A stretch of 22,218 nt of DNA from Citreimonas sp042096055 (lineage in GTDB: Bacteria > Pseudomonadota > Alphaproteobacteria > Rhodobacterales > Rhodobacteraceae), in contig NZ_JBELMH010000058.1 in the NCBI RefSeq assembly GCF_042096055.1, forward strand, positions 1-22,218. The letters are read 5' to 3'. Shown here in pieces: positions 8,422 through 16,629 of the stretch (position 1 is the stretch's first letter; every line of letters starts with the position of its first letter). A model generated the notes under the pieces. It was given only the letters and a program-made list of their open reading frames with translations. It did not search any database and had not been told where the DNA came from. The translations under genes and the position numbers were made by a program.

Positions 8422-10047
8422 TCAGGTGATCACGTCGGGTTTGTCACGCCCGGTTCGTTTTCGGATGCCGGCGATGGCGTCGGCGGCGGCGATCACGGGC
8501 TTCAGCCGCTGCTGCGGGTCGTCGTCCAGCACGTCGCGGTCGTAGGTCTCGAGGTAGACGCGCAGGGTGGCGCCGGCGGTGCCGGTGCCCGACAGGCGGA
8601 AGACCACGCGCCCGCCGCCGTCGAAATGCACGCGCAGGCCCTGCGCGGTAGCGCGGCTGCCGTCGACCGGGTCGTCATAGGCGAATTCGTCGGCCTTGGT
8701 GACGCGCAGGCCGGCATCTTCGGTGCCGGGCAGGGTGGGGATCTGGGCGTGCAGTTCCGACATCAGGCCCTTGGCGGCCGCGGCGTCGACGTCCTCGTAG
8801 TCGTGGCGGGAATAGTAGTTGCGGCCGAAGGTCCGCCAGTGGTCCTGCATCAGTTCGGCCACGGAAATCTTGCGCACGGCGAGGATGTTGAGCCAGAACA
8901 GCACCGCCCAGAGGCCGTCCTTCTCGCGCACGTGGTCGGAACCGGTGCCGGCGGATTCCTCGCCGCAGAGCGTGGCGCGGCCGGCGTCGAGCAGGTTGCC
9001 GAAGAACTTCCAGCCGGTGGGCGTCTCGTAGCAGTCGATGCCCAGCTTCTCGGCCACGCGGTCGAGCGCGCGCGAGGTGGGCATCGAGCGTGCGACACCC
9101 TTCAGCCCGTCCTGGTAGCGCGGCACCAGCGTGGCGTTGGCGGCCAGCACCGCGACGCTGTCCGAGGGTGTCACGTAGACGCCGCGCCCGACGATCATGT
9201 TGCGGTCGCCGTCGCCGTCGCTGGCGGCGCCGAAATCGGGCGCGTCGTCGCCCATCATCAGGTCCATCAGCGGATTGGCCCAGATCGGGTTCGGGTCGGG
9301 GTGGCCGCCGCCGAAATCGGGCTTCGGCTCGGCGTTGACGACGCTGCCCTTCGCGGCGCCCAGCCGGTCCTCGAGGATCGCCTTCGCGTAGGGGCCGGTG
9401 ATCGCGTGCATCGCGTCGAAGCGCATCGTGAAGCCCGAGGCGAAAAGCTCGGCGATGGCGTCGAAGTCGAAGATCTCCTCCATCAGCGCGGCGTAGGCCG
9501 CGACCGGGTCGACGACCTCGACCACCATGTCGCCCAGTGTGCTTTCGCCGGGGGTCGACAGGTCGATGTCGTGCGCCTCGAGGATGCGGTATTCGGTGAT
9601 CGTGCTCGTCGCCTCGTGGATGGCGTTGGTGACGGATTCGGGGGCGGGGCCGCCGTTGGCGGTGTTGAACTTTACGCCGAAATCGCCCTTCGGGCCGCCG
9701 GGGTTGTGGCTGGCCGACAGGATGATGCCGCCGTCGGTGCCGCGCGTGCGGATGAGGTTCGACGCGGCGGGCGTCGACAGCAGCGCGCCCACACCGACAA
9801 TGACGCGCGCGGCGCCCGAGGCGGCGGCCATGCGCAGCACCACCTGTGCGGCACGGTCGTTGAAGTGGCGTCCGTCGCCGCCCAGCACCAGCGTCTTGCC
9901 CTTCACGCCGCCGATGCCGTCCCAGATCGCCTGGACGAAGTTTTCGAGGTAGTGCGGCTGCTGGAACTCGGGCGTCTTCTTGCGCAGGCCCGAGGTGCCG
10001 GGCTTCTGCCCGTCGATCGGTTTCGTGGCGACGGTGTCGATCTTCAT
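8422..10047 (-). CDS. pgm: alpha-D-glucose phosphate-specific phosphoglucomutase
   Basis: The 541-residue product is an alpha-phosphoglucomutase that interconverts glucose-1-phosphate and glucose-6-phosphate. The ATG at 10047 is chosen because AGGAGG lies 5 nt before it; a GTG 5 codons upstream has no such site. Conserved elements in order are TSGLRKK near the N terminus, the phosphoserine loop SASHNPGG (phosphorylated Ser113), the magnesium loop DGDGDR (277-282), the sugar-binding GEESAGTGSDH and the phosphate-contacting RLSGTGTAGATLR. Length fits the family. It follows glk by 106 bp in the beta-glucosidase-glk-pgm set and links imported glucosides to glycogen or envelope precursors through glucose-1-phosphate. 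Confidence 0.96.
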   Translation of the reverse strand: MKIDTVATKPIDGQKPGTSGLRKKTPEFQQPHYLENFVQAIWDGIGGVKGKTLVLGGDGRHFNDRAAQVVLRMAAASGAARVIVGVGALLSTPAASNLIRTRGTDGGIILSASHNPGGPKGDFGVKFNTANGGPAPESVTNAIHEATSTITEYRILEAHDIDLSTPGESTLGDMVVEVVDPVAAYAALMEEIFDFDAIAELFASGFTMRFDAMHAITGPYAKAILEDRLGAAKGSVVNAEPKPDFGGGHPDPNPIWANPLMDLMMGDDAPDFGAASDGDGDRNMIVGRGVYVTPSDSVAVLAANATLVPRYQDGLKGVARSMPTSRALDRVAEKLGIDCYETPTGWKFFGNLLDAGRATLCGEESAGTGSDHVREKDGLWAVLFWLNILAVRKISVAELMQDHWRTFGRNYYSRHDYEDVDAAAAKGLMSELHAQIPTLPGTEDAGLRVTKADEFAYDDPVDGSRATAQGLRVHFDGGGRVVFRLSGTGTAGATLRVYLETYDRDVLDDDPQQRLKPVIAAADAIAGIRKRTGRDKPDVIT

Positions 10048-10153
10048 GGCATCCTCCTGCACGGGCGTGGGCCCTGTATCGCGTCTTGGCCGCGCCCGCG
10101 CAAGCGGCGGGCCGCCGGCGACGATACGCGAAGGGTGCGGCGCGCGTTCCGCG

Positions 10154-11128
10154 TCAGGCGCGTTCGCGCAGCAATTCGTCCAGATGCACCGCGCAGCCCG
10201 TGAGCGCCGCGTAGTCGTCCGAGACGACGTGCACGGCGAACTGCTCCATGAAGGGCGCGAAGCGGCCCTTGTCGCGGAAGGCCTGCGTGAAACCCAGCGT
10301 CTCCAGATGCGGGCCGAGATGGCGGATCACGCCGCCGACCAGATAGATGCCGCCGAAAGGCAGGGTGATCAGCGCCAGATCGCCGGTGTAGCGGCCCAGC
10401 AGGCGCACGACGATGCGCGCGGCGCGTACGGCGCGGGCCTCGCCGGCCTGGAACGCGGCGAAGATCTCGGACGCGGGCAGGGCGACGGTCTCGCCCTCTT
10501 CGGCGCAGCACCAGGCGTAGACACGCTCGAACCCGCGACCCGACAGCAGGTCCTCGAGCCCCGGGGTTGTGTGCGTGTGGTGCTCGGCCACCCAGTCGCG
10601 CAGGCGCAATTCGTCCGCGCTCTGCACCGGGATCGAGACGTGCCCGGCCTCGGCCGGCGGCACGAGGGTCATGCCGCGGCGCTTGAACACGGGCTGCGCG
10701 TTCAGGCCCGTACCCATGTTGACCACCAGGCGCGGTTGTTCGGGTGCGCTGACGGGGGCTGCGATCAGCGTGGAAAGCCCGGCGTCGCCCAGATGGCCAA
10801 CCGCCACGCCCTGCGCCTGAAGGTCGTTCAGGACCGACACGGTTTGCGCGCCGGTGGCCTCGCGCAGCGCTGCTTGGTCGACGCGCCAGGGCAGGTTGGT
10901 CAGCGTGCCGACGCCGTCGCGCACGGGGCCCGCCATGTCGACGCAGGCGGCCTGCGGGGCGGCGCCGGTTTCGGCCAGGTAAGCGCGCAGGATCGGGTCG
11001 ATGCCGCCGTGTTCGGCGTTGCGGAACCGCCGGATCGAGGCCGTGTCGACCGCCGTGCCATGCGCCAGCGCCACGCGCGTGTTGGTGCCACCGATATCGG
11101 CGACGACGGCGAGGGTCGCATGCGGCAT
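10154..11128 (-). CDS. glk: glucokinase
   Basis: This 324-residue protein is an ATP-dependent glucokinase of the bacterial Glk (ROK-unrelated, E. coli type) family. It phosphorylates free glucose to glucose-6-phosphate in the cytoplasm. The phosphate-1 motif is DIGGTNTR (11-18), and the catalytic aspartate is Asp102 in VLNDLQAQ. Further family elements are TNLPWRVD, NMGTGLNAQ, PAEAGHVSIP and a C-terminal GGIYLVGGV. Its ATG comes 3 nt after the TAG of the beta-glucosidase gene, with AAGGA inside the end of that gene, so the two are co-transcribed. It would use glucose released by the GH1 enzyme and by AglA. Confidence 0.94.
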   Translation of the reverse strand: MPHATLAVVADIGGTNTRVALAHGTAVDTASIRRFRNAEHGGIDPILRAYLAETGAAPQAACVDMAGPVRDGVGTLTNLPWRVDQAALREATGAQTVSVLNDLQAQGVAVGHLGDAGLSTLIAAPVSAPEQPRLVVNMGTGLNAQPVFKRRGMTLVPPAEAGHVSIPVQSADELRLRDWVAEHHTHTTPGLEDLLSGRGFERVYAWCCAEEGETVALPASEIFAAFQAGEARAVRAARIVVRLLGRYTGDLALITLPFGGIYLVGGVIRHLGPHLETLGFTQAFRDKGRFAPFMEQFAVHVVSDDYAALTGCAVHLDELLRERA

Positions 11129-11131
11129 GGC

Positions 11132-12451
11132 CTAGTCCTTCAACGCTTTGGCGAGCGCGTGGTACGAGGCCTTGGGCGTGCGCGCAAGCGTGTCGAAATC
11201 CACGTGCACGAGGCCGAAGCGCTTCTCGTAGCCCAGCGACCATTCGTAATTGTCCATCAGCGACCACACGAAATAGCCTTGCACCGGCACGCCGTCGTCA
11301 ATCGCGTCCTGCACCTGGTCGAGATGGTCGTCGATGAAGGCTATGCGGTCGTCGTCCTGCACGCCGCCGTCGATCAGCGGATCGGGCGCAGCCATGCCGT
11401 TCTCGGTCACGTAAAGCGGCGTGTCGCCGGTGTATTCGGCGGTGGCCCGGCGCAGGAAGTTGCCGAGACCCTGCGGAAAGATCTCCCACCCCATGAAGGT
11501 CTTGGGCAGCGGACCGTCGCATTCCCTGACGTGCGGCCAGGGGCCGGGATCGTGCGCGATGACCTTGCGCGTGTAGTAGTTGAGGCCGACCCAGTCGAGC
11601 GGCTGCGAGATCAGGCCCAAGTCGTCCTGCCAGTTCGCGGGCATGTGCGGCTCGAGCCCCTCGAGCACCAGCGCGGGGTATTCGCCCTTGGTCGCGGCGC
11701 CCAGGAACCAGCGGTTGTAGATCGCGTCGTAGCGTTCGGCCGCAAGCTTGGTCTCGTCGCTGTCGTCGGCGGGCGTGGACCATTCGAAGTTGAACACGCC
11801 GCCGAGGTTTTTCATCCCGAGGCCGCGCATCACCTCGATCGAGCGCCCTTGCGCCACCAGCACGTGGTGCATGGCGCGCGCGGTGGCACGGATGTCGCGC
11901 AGCCCCGGCGCCTGGTGGCCGAGGAAGTGCGACAGCCAGGCGACGCACCACGGCTCGTTGATCGGGGCGGCGGACCACAGCCGGTCGCCGATGCGGGTCA
12001 TCAGCGCCTCGGTGAAGCGGGCGAAATGGTCGGTGGTCGCGCGGTTGCGCCAGCCGCCGGCATCGGCCAGCGCCGAGGGCAGCTCCCAGTGGTAGAGGGT
12101 CGCGGCGGGTTTCAGGCCGCGCTCCAGCATGGCGTCGACCAGCCGGTCGTAGAAGTCGAGGCCTTGCGCGTTCACCGTCTGGCCGTCGGGCATGACGCGC
12201 GCCCAACTGGTCGAGAAGCGGTAGACGTCGAAGCCCGCGCCGGCGACCAGGTCGAGGTCGTCCTCGTAGCGGTGAAAGTGGTCGCAGGCCTTCGCGCCAT
12301 CCTCGGCGCGCACGACGTTGCCGGGCGTGGCGGCGAAGTCGTCCCAGTGCGTGCGCCCGGCGCCGCCGAAGGCGTGGCCCTCGATCTGGTAGGCCGAGGT
12401 GGCCGTGCCGAACAGGAATCCCTTTGGAAAATCGGGGCGCGAGTGTTTCAT
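11132..12451 (-). CDS. GH1 family beta-glucosidase
   Basis: The 439-residue protein is a glycoside hydrolase family 1 beta-glucosidase, a retaining enzyme that releases glucose from beta-glucosides. The start at 12451 is supported by GGAAGGA upstream and by the family N terminus FPKGFLFGTATSAYQIEG; an in-frame upstream extension of 68 codons is low-complexity and rejected. The acid/base is Glu166 in PINEPW and the nucleophile is Glu350 in YVTENG. The C-terminal VWSLMDNYEWSLGYEKRFGLVHVD is also typical. No signal peptide is seen, so it acts on imported, cytoplasmic substrates. It is divergent from the alpha-glucoside operon with LacI-type palindromes between them, which suggests shared control. 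Confidence 0.95.
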   Translation of the reverse strand: MKHSRPDFPKGFLFGTATSAYQIEGHAFGGAGRTHWDDFAATPGNVVRAEDGAKACDHFHRYEDDLDLVAGAGFDVYRFSTSWARVMPDGQTVNAQGLDFYDRLVDAMLERGLKPAATLYHWELPSALADAGGWRNRATTDHFARFTEALMTRIGDRLWSAAPINEPWCVAWLSHFLGHQAPGLRDIRATARAMHHVLVAQGRSIEVMRGLGMKNLGGVFNFEWSTPADDSDETKLAAERYDAIYNRWFLGAATKGEYPALVLEGLEPHMPANWQDDLGLISQPLDWVGLNYYTRKVIAHDPGPWPHVRECDGPLPKTFMGWEIFPQGLGNFLRRATAEYTGDTPLYVTENGMAAPDPLIDGGVQDDDRIAFIDDHLDQVQDAIDDGVPVQGYFVWSLMDNYEWSLGYEKRFGLVHVDFDTLARTPKASYHALAKALKD

Positions 12452-12521
12452 GATCGTCCTTCCTGCTGCGGCGGGCATACGGCGCACGCCGGGGGCGCCG
12501 ATGGCGCGGCGGTGGTCGCCT

Positions 12522-12531
12522 TTAGGGCTAA
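12522..12531. promoter_or_regulatory. second, imperfect LacI-family-like operator
   Basis: TTAGGGCTAA differs from the perfect palindrome at 12588-12597 by one base in the centre. The two centres are 66 bp apart. It lies about 70 bp upstream of the beta-glucosidase start, so it could act on that gene or allow DNA looping between two sites. I found no convincing minus-strand promoter beside it. Confidence 0.5.
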
Positions 12532-12569
12532 CAGGTGGGGTGCCGCTCTCGCAAGCCGGGTTCGCGGCA

Positions 12570-12598
12570 TTGACAGCGCGGGGTCGGTTAGCGCTAAT
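12570..12598 (+). promoter_or_regulatory. promoter of the agl operon
   Basis: TTGACA (12570-12575), a perfect -35 hexamer, is followed after exactly 17 bp by GCTAAT (12593-12598), which matches the -10 consensus at four of six positions. Transcription would start near 12605 and give a leader of about 134 nt before aglE. The operator palindrome overlaps the -10 hexamer. Confidence 0.68.
12588..12597. promoter_or_regulatory. LacI-family-like operator (TTAGCGCTAA)
   Basis: This perfect 10-bp palindrome with a central CG has the general form of LacI-family operators. It covers five of the six bases of the -10 hexamer of the agl promoter, so a bound repressor would block RNA polymerase directly. 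The known regulator of aglEFGAK operons is AglR, a LacI-family protein. Assigning this site to an AglR is inference, since no such gene lies in the window. Confidence 0.65.
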
Positions 12599-12691
12599 CG
12601 TGGTGGAAGGGCGCCTCGGACGACCCGGGCGCCCGCGCCCCGCAGGCCGCGGCACGCGCCGTTGACGCCATGCGGGACGCGCCTAGCTAGA

Positions 12692-12705
12692 CGCCTGTCA
12701 AGGCG
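12692..12705 (+). other. leader hairpin before aglE
   Basis: CGCCT-GTCA-AGGCG forms a 5-bp stem with a 4-nt loop in the predicted agl leader. An alternative 7-bp pairing, CGCGCCT (12678-12684) with AGGCGCG (12701-12707), excludes it. GGGAGGA just upstream of the ATG is the aglE ribosome binding site and is not part of either pairing. A regulatory role is speculative. Confidence 0.25.
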
Positions 12706-12738
12706 CGCAAAAGACGCGATCCGATTGGGAGGAACATC

Positions 12739-14237
12739 ATGAAGAAGACATTTCACGCCGGGGTGGCCGTCGCGGCCCTGTGCGCCGGTTCGGTGCACGC
12801 CCAGGAACTGGTATTCACCCCCGGCGAGGGCGATTTCAGCTGGGACGAACTCGAGACGTTCGCGTCCGAGCATGACCTGTCGGGCCAGACGCTGAACATC
12901 ACCGGTCCGTGGATCGGCGACGACAAGGACCTGGTCGATTCCGTCATCGCCTATTTCGAGGACGCCACCGGCGCCGCGGTCGAATACGCGGGCTCGGACA
13001 GCTTCGAGAGCGAGATCCGCCGCGCCGCGCAGACCGGCGGCCTGCCCAACCTCGCGGTGCTGCCGCAGCCCGGCCTGCTGGCCGACCTGGCCGCGCAGGG
13101 CGACGTGGCCCCGCTGAGCGCCGAGACGGCCGAGTGGATCCGCGAGAACTATGCCGCCGGCGAGAGCTGGGTCGACCTCGCCACCAGCTACAACGAGCAG
13201 GCGGGCGAGGAGGCGCTGAACGGCTTCTTCTACAAGGTCGACGTGAAATCGCTGGTCTGGTACTCGCCCCCCGTCTTCGACGAGCTGGGCTACGAGATCC
13301 CCGAGACGATGGAGGACCTGATCGCGCTCAGCGAACAGGCGGTCGAGGACGGATTCAACCCGTGGTGCATCGGGCTGGGCTCGGGCGGGGCGACCGGGTG
13401 GCCCGCGACCGACTGGGTCGAGGACATCATGCTGCGCACGCAGAGCCTGGACACCTACGACGCCTGGGTGGCGAACGAGATTCCCTTCGACAGCCCCGAG
13501 GTGGTGAACGCCATCGACACCTTCGGCACCTTCGCGCGCAGCGAGGACTTCACCGGCATGTCGCCGGCCGAGGTGGTGGCCACCGACTTCCGCGACGCGC
13601 CGGACGGTCTGTTCCAGTTCCCGCCGGCCTGCCTGATGCACCGGCAGGCGTCGTTCATCCCGACCTTCTTCCCGGAGGACGCGGAATACGACTTCTTCTA
13701 CTTCCCGGCCTTCGAGGGCGAGGACCTGGGCAGCCCGGTGCTGGGCGCCGGCACGGTCTGGGCGATCACCGACGAGAACGACGCGGCCTACGCGTTCATC
13801 GACTTCCTCAAGCTGCCGATCGCGCACGAGATCTGGATGGCGCAGTCGGGCTTCCTGACGCCGCACAAGGGCGTCAACACCGAGCTNNNNNNNNNNNNNN
13901 NNNNNNNNNNNNNNNNNNNNNNNNNNNNNNNNNNNNNNNNNNNNNNNNNNNNNNNNNNNNNNNNNNNNNNNNNNNNNNNNNNNNNNTCTGGATGGCGCAG
14001 TCGGGCTTCCTGACGCCGCACAAGGGCGTCAACACCGAGCTCTACGCCAACGAGACGCTGCGCGGCATGGGCGACATCCTGTTGGGGGCCACGTCCTTCC
14101 GCTTCGACGCGTCCGACCTGATGCCGTCCGAGATCGGCGCCGGCGCCTTCTGGACCGGCATGGTCGAGTACATGCGCACCGGTGACGCGCAGGCCGAGGC
14201 CGCGTCGATCCAGAGCGCCTGGGACGCGATCCAGTAA
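12739..14237 (+). CDS. aglE: alpha-glucoside ABC transporter, substrate-binding protein (split by an assembly gap)
   Basis: This is the periplasmic binding protein of an alpha-glucoside (maltose, sucrose, trehalose-type) ABC importer. A Sec signal peptide (residues 1-21, ending SVHA-Q) precedes a family-1 extracellular solute-binding fold with GWPATDWVEDIMLR and two cysteines (NPWCIG, PPACLM) that could pair. The assignment to AglE rests on the following aglF, aglG, aglA and aglK. As written, 100 N (13887-13986) break the frame. The 55 bases before the gap (13832-13886) equal the 55 after it (13987-14041); merging them removes 155 nt and gives one frame of 447 residues ending at 14237. I regard the gene as intact and the break as an assembly error. 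GGGAGGA precedes the ATG. Confidence 0.9.
13832..14041. other. assembly gap (100 N) with identical 55-bp flanks
   Basis: Exactly 100 N (13887-13986) separate two identical 55-base ends. A round 100 N usually marks a gap of unknown size. The shared ends suggest two contigs that really overlap. Collapsing them keeps the reading frame of the surrounding gene. Confidence 0.93.
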
Positions 14238-14399
14238 GCCACCGGGCCCGGGTCCGGGCCTGACGCTGCACGGGCCCCGGCCAGCATTCCCCGGACGGGG
14301 CGCACCCGACCAACGAGAAGGGACCGGCGCCGGCCTCGCGCGACGGGTCCCTCGCAGGGGCGCCTCCCGCCGCGGGTGGCGACAAGGGAGGAGGGACCC
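14238..14399 (+). promoter_or_regulatory. aglE-aglF spacer with GC-rich hairpins
   Basis: This 162-nt spacer is the longest in the operon. Soon after the aglE stop, GGCCCG (14245-14250) pairs with CGGGCC (14255-14260) around a GGTC loop, and a G-T and a C-G pair extend the stem. A second short stem, CCCC-GGAC-GGGG, lies near 14289-14300. No T tract follows, so a terminator is unlikely. Hairpins between binding-protein and permease genes often protect the upstream mRNA and lower permease output. GGGAGGAGGG before the aglF ATG is a strong ribosome binding site. Confidence 0.42.
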
Positions 14400-15386
14400 A
14401 TGCTTGATTCCGTCATCGTCTCCGGGATCGTCACCATCATCGTCGGCGTCGGCGGGATGTTCGCCTACTTCTGGCTGTCGAACTACGTGCTCGACCACGT
14501 CTTCTTTCCCGCGCGGGGCGAAAACATCGGCCGCAACATCAACCGCGCGAACCAGATCCGGCCCTGGCTGTTCCTGTTTCCCGCGATGTTCGCGCTGGGG
14601 CTATACCTTGTCGTGCCGGTCTTCTACTCGGCCTGGCTTTCGGTGACCTCGGGCGTGGCCGAGGACGGCTGGTATCGCAACTATTCCGAGATCTTCGCCA
14701 ACGAGACGTTCCGCGTGGCGCTGCTCAACAACATGCTGTGGGTGCTGGTCGTGCCGGCAGCGTCGACGTTCTTCGGCCTGATCGCGGCGCAGCTGACCGA
14801 CCGGCTGAGCTGGGGCAACATCGCCAAGTCGCTGATCTTCATGCCGATGGCGATCAGCTTCGTCGGCGCGTCGCTGATCTGGAGCTTCGTCTACCATCCC
14901 GACATCGAGATCGGCGTGATCAACGCGATCCGCGGCCTGTTCGGTGCCGAGGAGGGCGTGACGCTGATCGATGGCGAGATCGTCGACAGCTTCCTGCTGA
15001 TGGTCGTGCTGATCTGGATCCAGACCGGCTTCGCCATGGTGATCCTGTCGGCGGCCCTGCGCGGCGTGCCCGAAGAGACGATCGAGGCCGCGATCATCGA
15101 CGGCGCGAATTCCTTCGACGTGTTCTTCAAGATCAAGGTGCCGCAGATCATGGGCACGATCGTGGTGGTCTGGACGACGATCACGATCCTCGTGCTCAAG
15201 GTCTACGACATCGTCGCCGCGATGGGGAACCAGTACCGCAACCTCGAGATCCTGCCGACGCAGATGATGCGCTATTTCGACGGCGGCAATTACGGCTTCG
15301 CCACCGCGATCTCGGTCGTCATCATGATCCTCGTGCTGCCGGTGATGGTCTGGAACATCCGCCAGGCGCGCGCGGAAACGCGCTGA
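14400..15386 (+). CDS. aglF: alpha-glucoside ABC transporter, permease AglF
   Basis: The 328-residue product is an MalF-type inner-membrane permease. I use the ATG at 14400 because a strong GGAGGAG site precedes it; an in-frame ATG 8 codons upstream would overlap that site. An N-terminal helix (about residues 5-26) and the helix with LFLFPAMFALGLYLVVPVF (about 57-75) precede the core transmembrane domain. The cytoplasmic coupling loop is the EAA motif EAAIIDGA (from Glu229), continuing to KVPQI, which contacts the ATPase AglK. It pairs with AglG to form the sugar channel. The gene lies 16 bp before aglG. Confidence 0.93.
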   Translation: MLDSVIVSGIVTIIVGVGGMFAYFWLSNYVLDHVFFPARGENIGRNINRANQIRPWLFLFPAMFALGLYLVVPVFYSAWLSVTSGVAEDGWYRNYSEIFANETFRVALLNNMLWVLVVPAASTFFGLIAAQLTDRLSWGNIAKSLIFMPMAISFVGASLIWSFVYHPDIEIGVINAIRGLFGAEEGVTLIDGEIVDSFLLMVVLIWIQTGFAMVILSAALRGVPEETIEAAIIDGANSFDVFFKIKVPQIMGTIVVVWTTITILVLKVYDIVAAMGNQYRNLEILPTQMMRYFDGGNYGFATAISVVIMILVLPVMVWNIRQARAETR

Positions 15387-15402
15387 AGGGAAGGGGAGCG
15401 AC

Positions 15403-16629
15403 ATGGACAACATCGCCGGAAAGAGATCGGGGCTGAGCCTGGTCACGCACCTGGCCACCTTCCTGCTGGTGCTCATCTGGATCGTGCCGACGCTGGGCCT
15501 GCTGGTCACGTCGCTGCGCGATCAGGACGCGATTTCGCAGACCGGGTGGTGGCGCGCATTGCAAGGCGCGCCGCAGCCCTACGTGCTGAGCATCCCGGTC
15601 GACGACCAGGTGCAGGACAACGGCCAGTGGGTGGTCGAGATGAACATCTTCGCCGGCCCGACAGGCCAGGCGTTGCCGCCCGACATCCTGGACCGCAGCC
15701 GCGTCGACGCCTTCGGCACCTCGCGCCTGCGCGGTCCCTCGACCGAGCCGGGCGAGACCGCCGAGACCCGCGAGGGCGTGTCCGTCACCGTCGAGGCCAA
15801 CGGCGACCTGCGCGCCGCGTCGCCCGAGCGGATGGAGGATCCGCTGGTGCTGCCGATGGCGCTGGTGGCGCCGCCGCAGCTGACGCTGGACAACTACGCC
15901 GAGGTGCTGACCGACATGAACGCCGCCGAGCGCGAACAGGCGCGATCGGTCGGGCAGCAACTGGACGACATGCTGTTCTCGGACGAGGCGCTGTTCGGGC
16001 CGTTCGTCAACACGCTGACGGTGGCGATCCCGGCGACGGTGATCCCCATCGTGATCGCCGCCTTTGCCGCCTACGCGCTGGCGTGGATGGAGTTTCCCGG
16101 CCGCGGGCTGCTGATCGCCATCGTGGTGGGGCTGCTGGTTGTGCCGCTGCAACTGGCCTTCGTGCCGCTGACGATCATCCACGCATGGTTCGGGATCGGC
16201 AAAAGCTTCCTCGGGATCTGGCTGGCGCATACCGGGTTCGGCCTGCCCCTGGCGGTCTACCTGTTGCGCAACTACATGGTCGGTTTGCCGCGCGACATCA
16301 TCGAGAACGCCAAGGTCGACGGCGCGACGGACTTCGAGATCTTCACCAAGATCGTGCTGCCGCTAAGCTTCCCGGCGCTGGCGTCCTTCGCGATCTTCCA
16401 GTTCCTGTGGACCTGGAACGACCTGCTGGTGGCCTCGGTCTTCCTGCCCGCCGACACCGACAGCACGGTGATGACGCGCTTCGTCGTCACCAACCTGCTG
16501 GGCTCGCGCGGGGGTGAATGGCACATCCTGGCGGCGGCCGCCTTCGTGATGATCGCCGTGCCGCTGCTGGTGTTCTTCGCGATGCAGAAGTACCTGGTGC
16601 GCGGCATGCTGGCCGGATCGGTCAAGTGA
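15403..16629 (+). CDS. aglG: alpha-glucoside ABC transporter, permease AglG with a large periplasmic insert
   Basis: The 408-residue product is an MalG-type permease, partner of AglF. Helix 1 lies near residues 14-37. It is followed by about 165 mostly hydrophilic residues, including AEREQARSVGQQLDD, before helix 2 near residues 205-230, so a sizeable domain must sit in the periplasm. MalG of E. coli has 296 residues; AglG proteins are known to be longer. The coupling motif is ENAKVDGATDFEIFTKIVLP (from Glu301), with Asn in place of the first Ala of the EAA consensus. An AAGGGGAG-like ribosome binding site precedes the ATG. A 112-bp spacer with a GC-rich hairpin separates it from aglA. Confidence 0.93.
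   Translation: MDNIAGKRSGLSLVTHLATFLLVLIWIVPTLGLLVTSLRDQDAISQTGWWRALQGAPQPYVLSIPVDDQVQDNGQWVVEMNIFAGPTGQALPPDILDRSRVDAFGTSRLRGPSTEPGETAETREGVSVTVEANGDLRAASPERMEDPLVLPMALVAPPQLTLDNYAEVLTDMNAAEREQARSVGQQLDDMLFSDEALFGPFVNTLTVAIPATVIPIVIAAFAAYALAWMEFPGRGLLIAIVVGLLVVPLQLAFVPLTIIHAWFGIGKSFLGIWLAHTGFGLPLAVYLLRNYMVGLPRDIIENAKVDGATDFEIFTKIVLPLSFPALASFAIFQFLWTWNDLLVASVFLPADTDSTVMTRFVVTNLLGSRGGEWHILAAAAFVMIAVPLLVFFAMQKYLVRGMLAGSVK

Noticed and set aside
12452..12655. N-terminal extension of the beta-glucosidase by 68 residues
   Set aside because: It would cover the operators and agl promoter, is Arg/Pro/Ala-rich, and the family start with a good ribosome binding site is at 12451.
12662..12690. A second agl promoter starting with TTGACG (12662-12667)
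   Set aside because: No acceptable -10 hexamer lies 16-18 bp downstream; the site at 12570-12598 is much better.
9980..12742. A 920-codon open frame on the plus strand
   Set aside because: It is antisense to glucokinase and the GH1 enzyme, both intact and clearly recognised. Its product resembles no protein and lacks a ribosome binding site.
13832..14041. A true 55-bp tandem duplication in aglE, or a frameshifted pseudogene
   Set aside because: The copies flank exactly 100 N and collapsing them restores the reading frame, so contig overlap is the simpler explanation.
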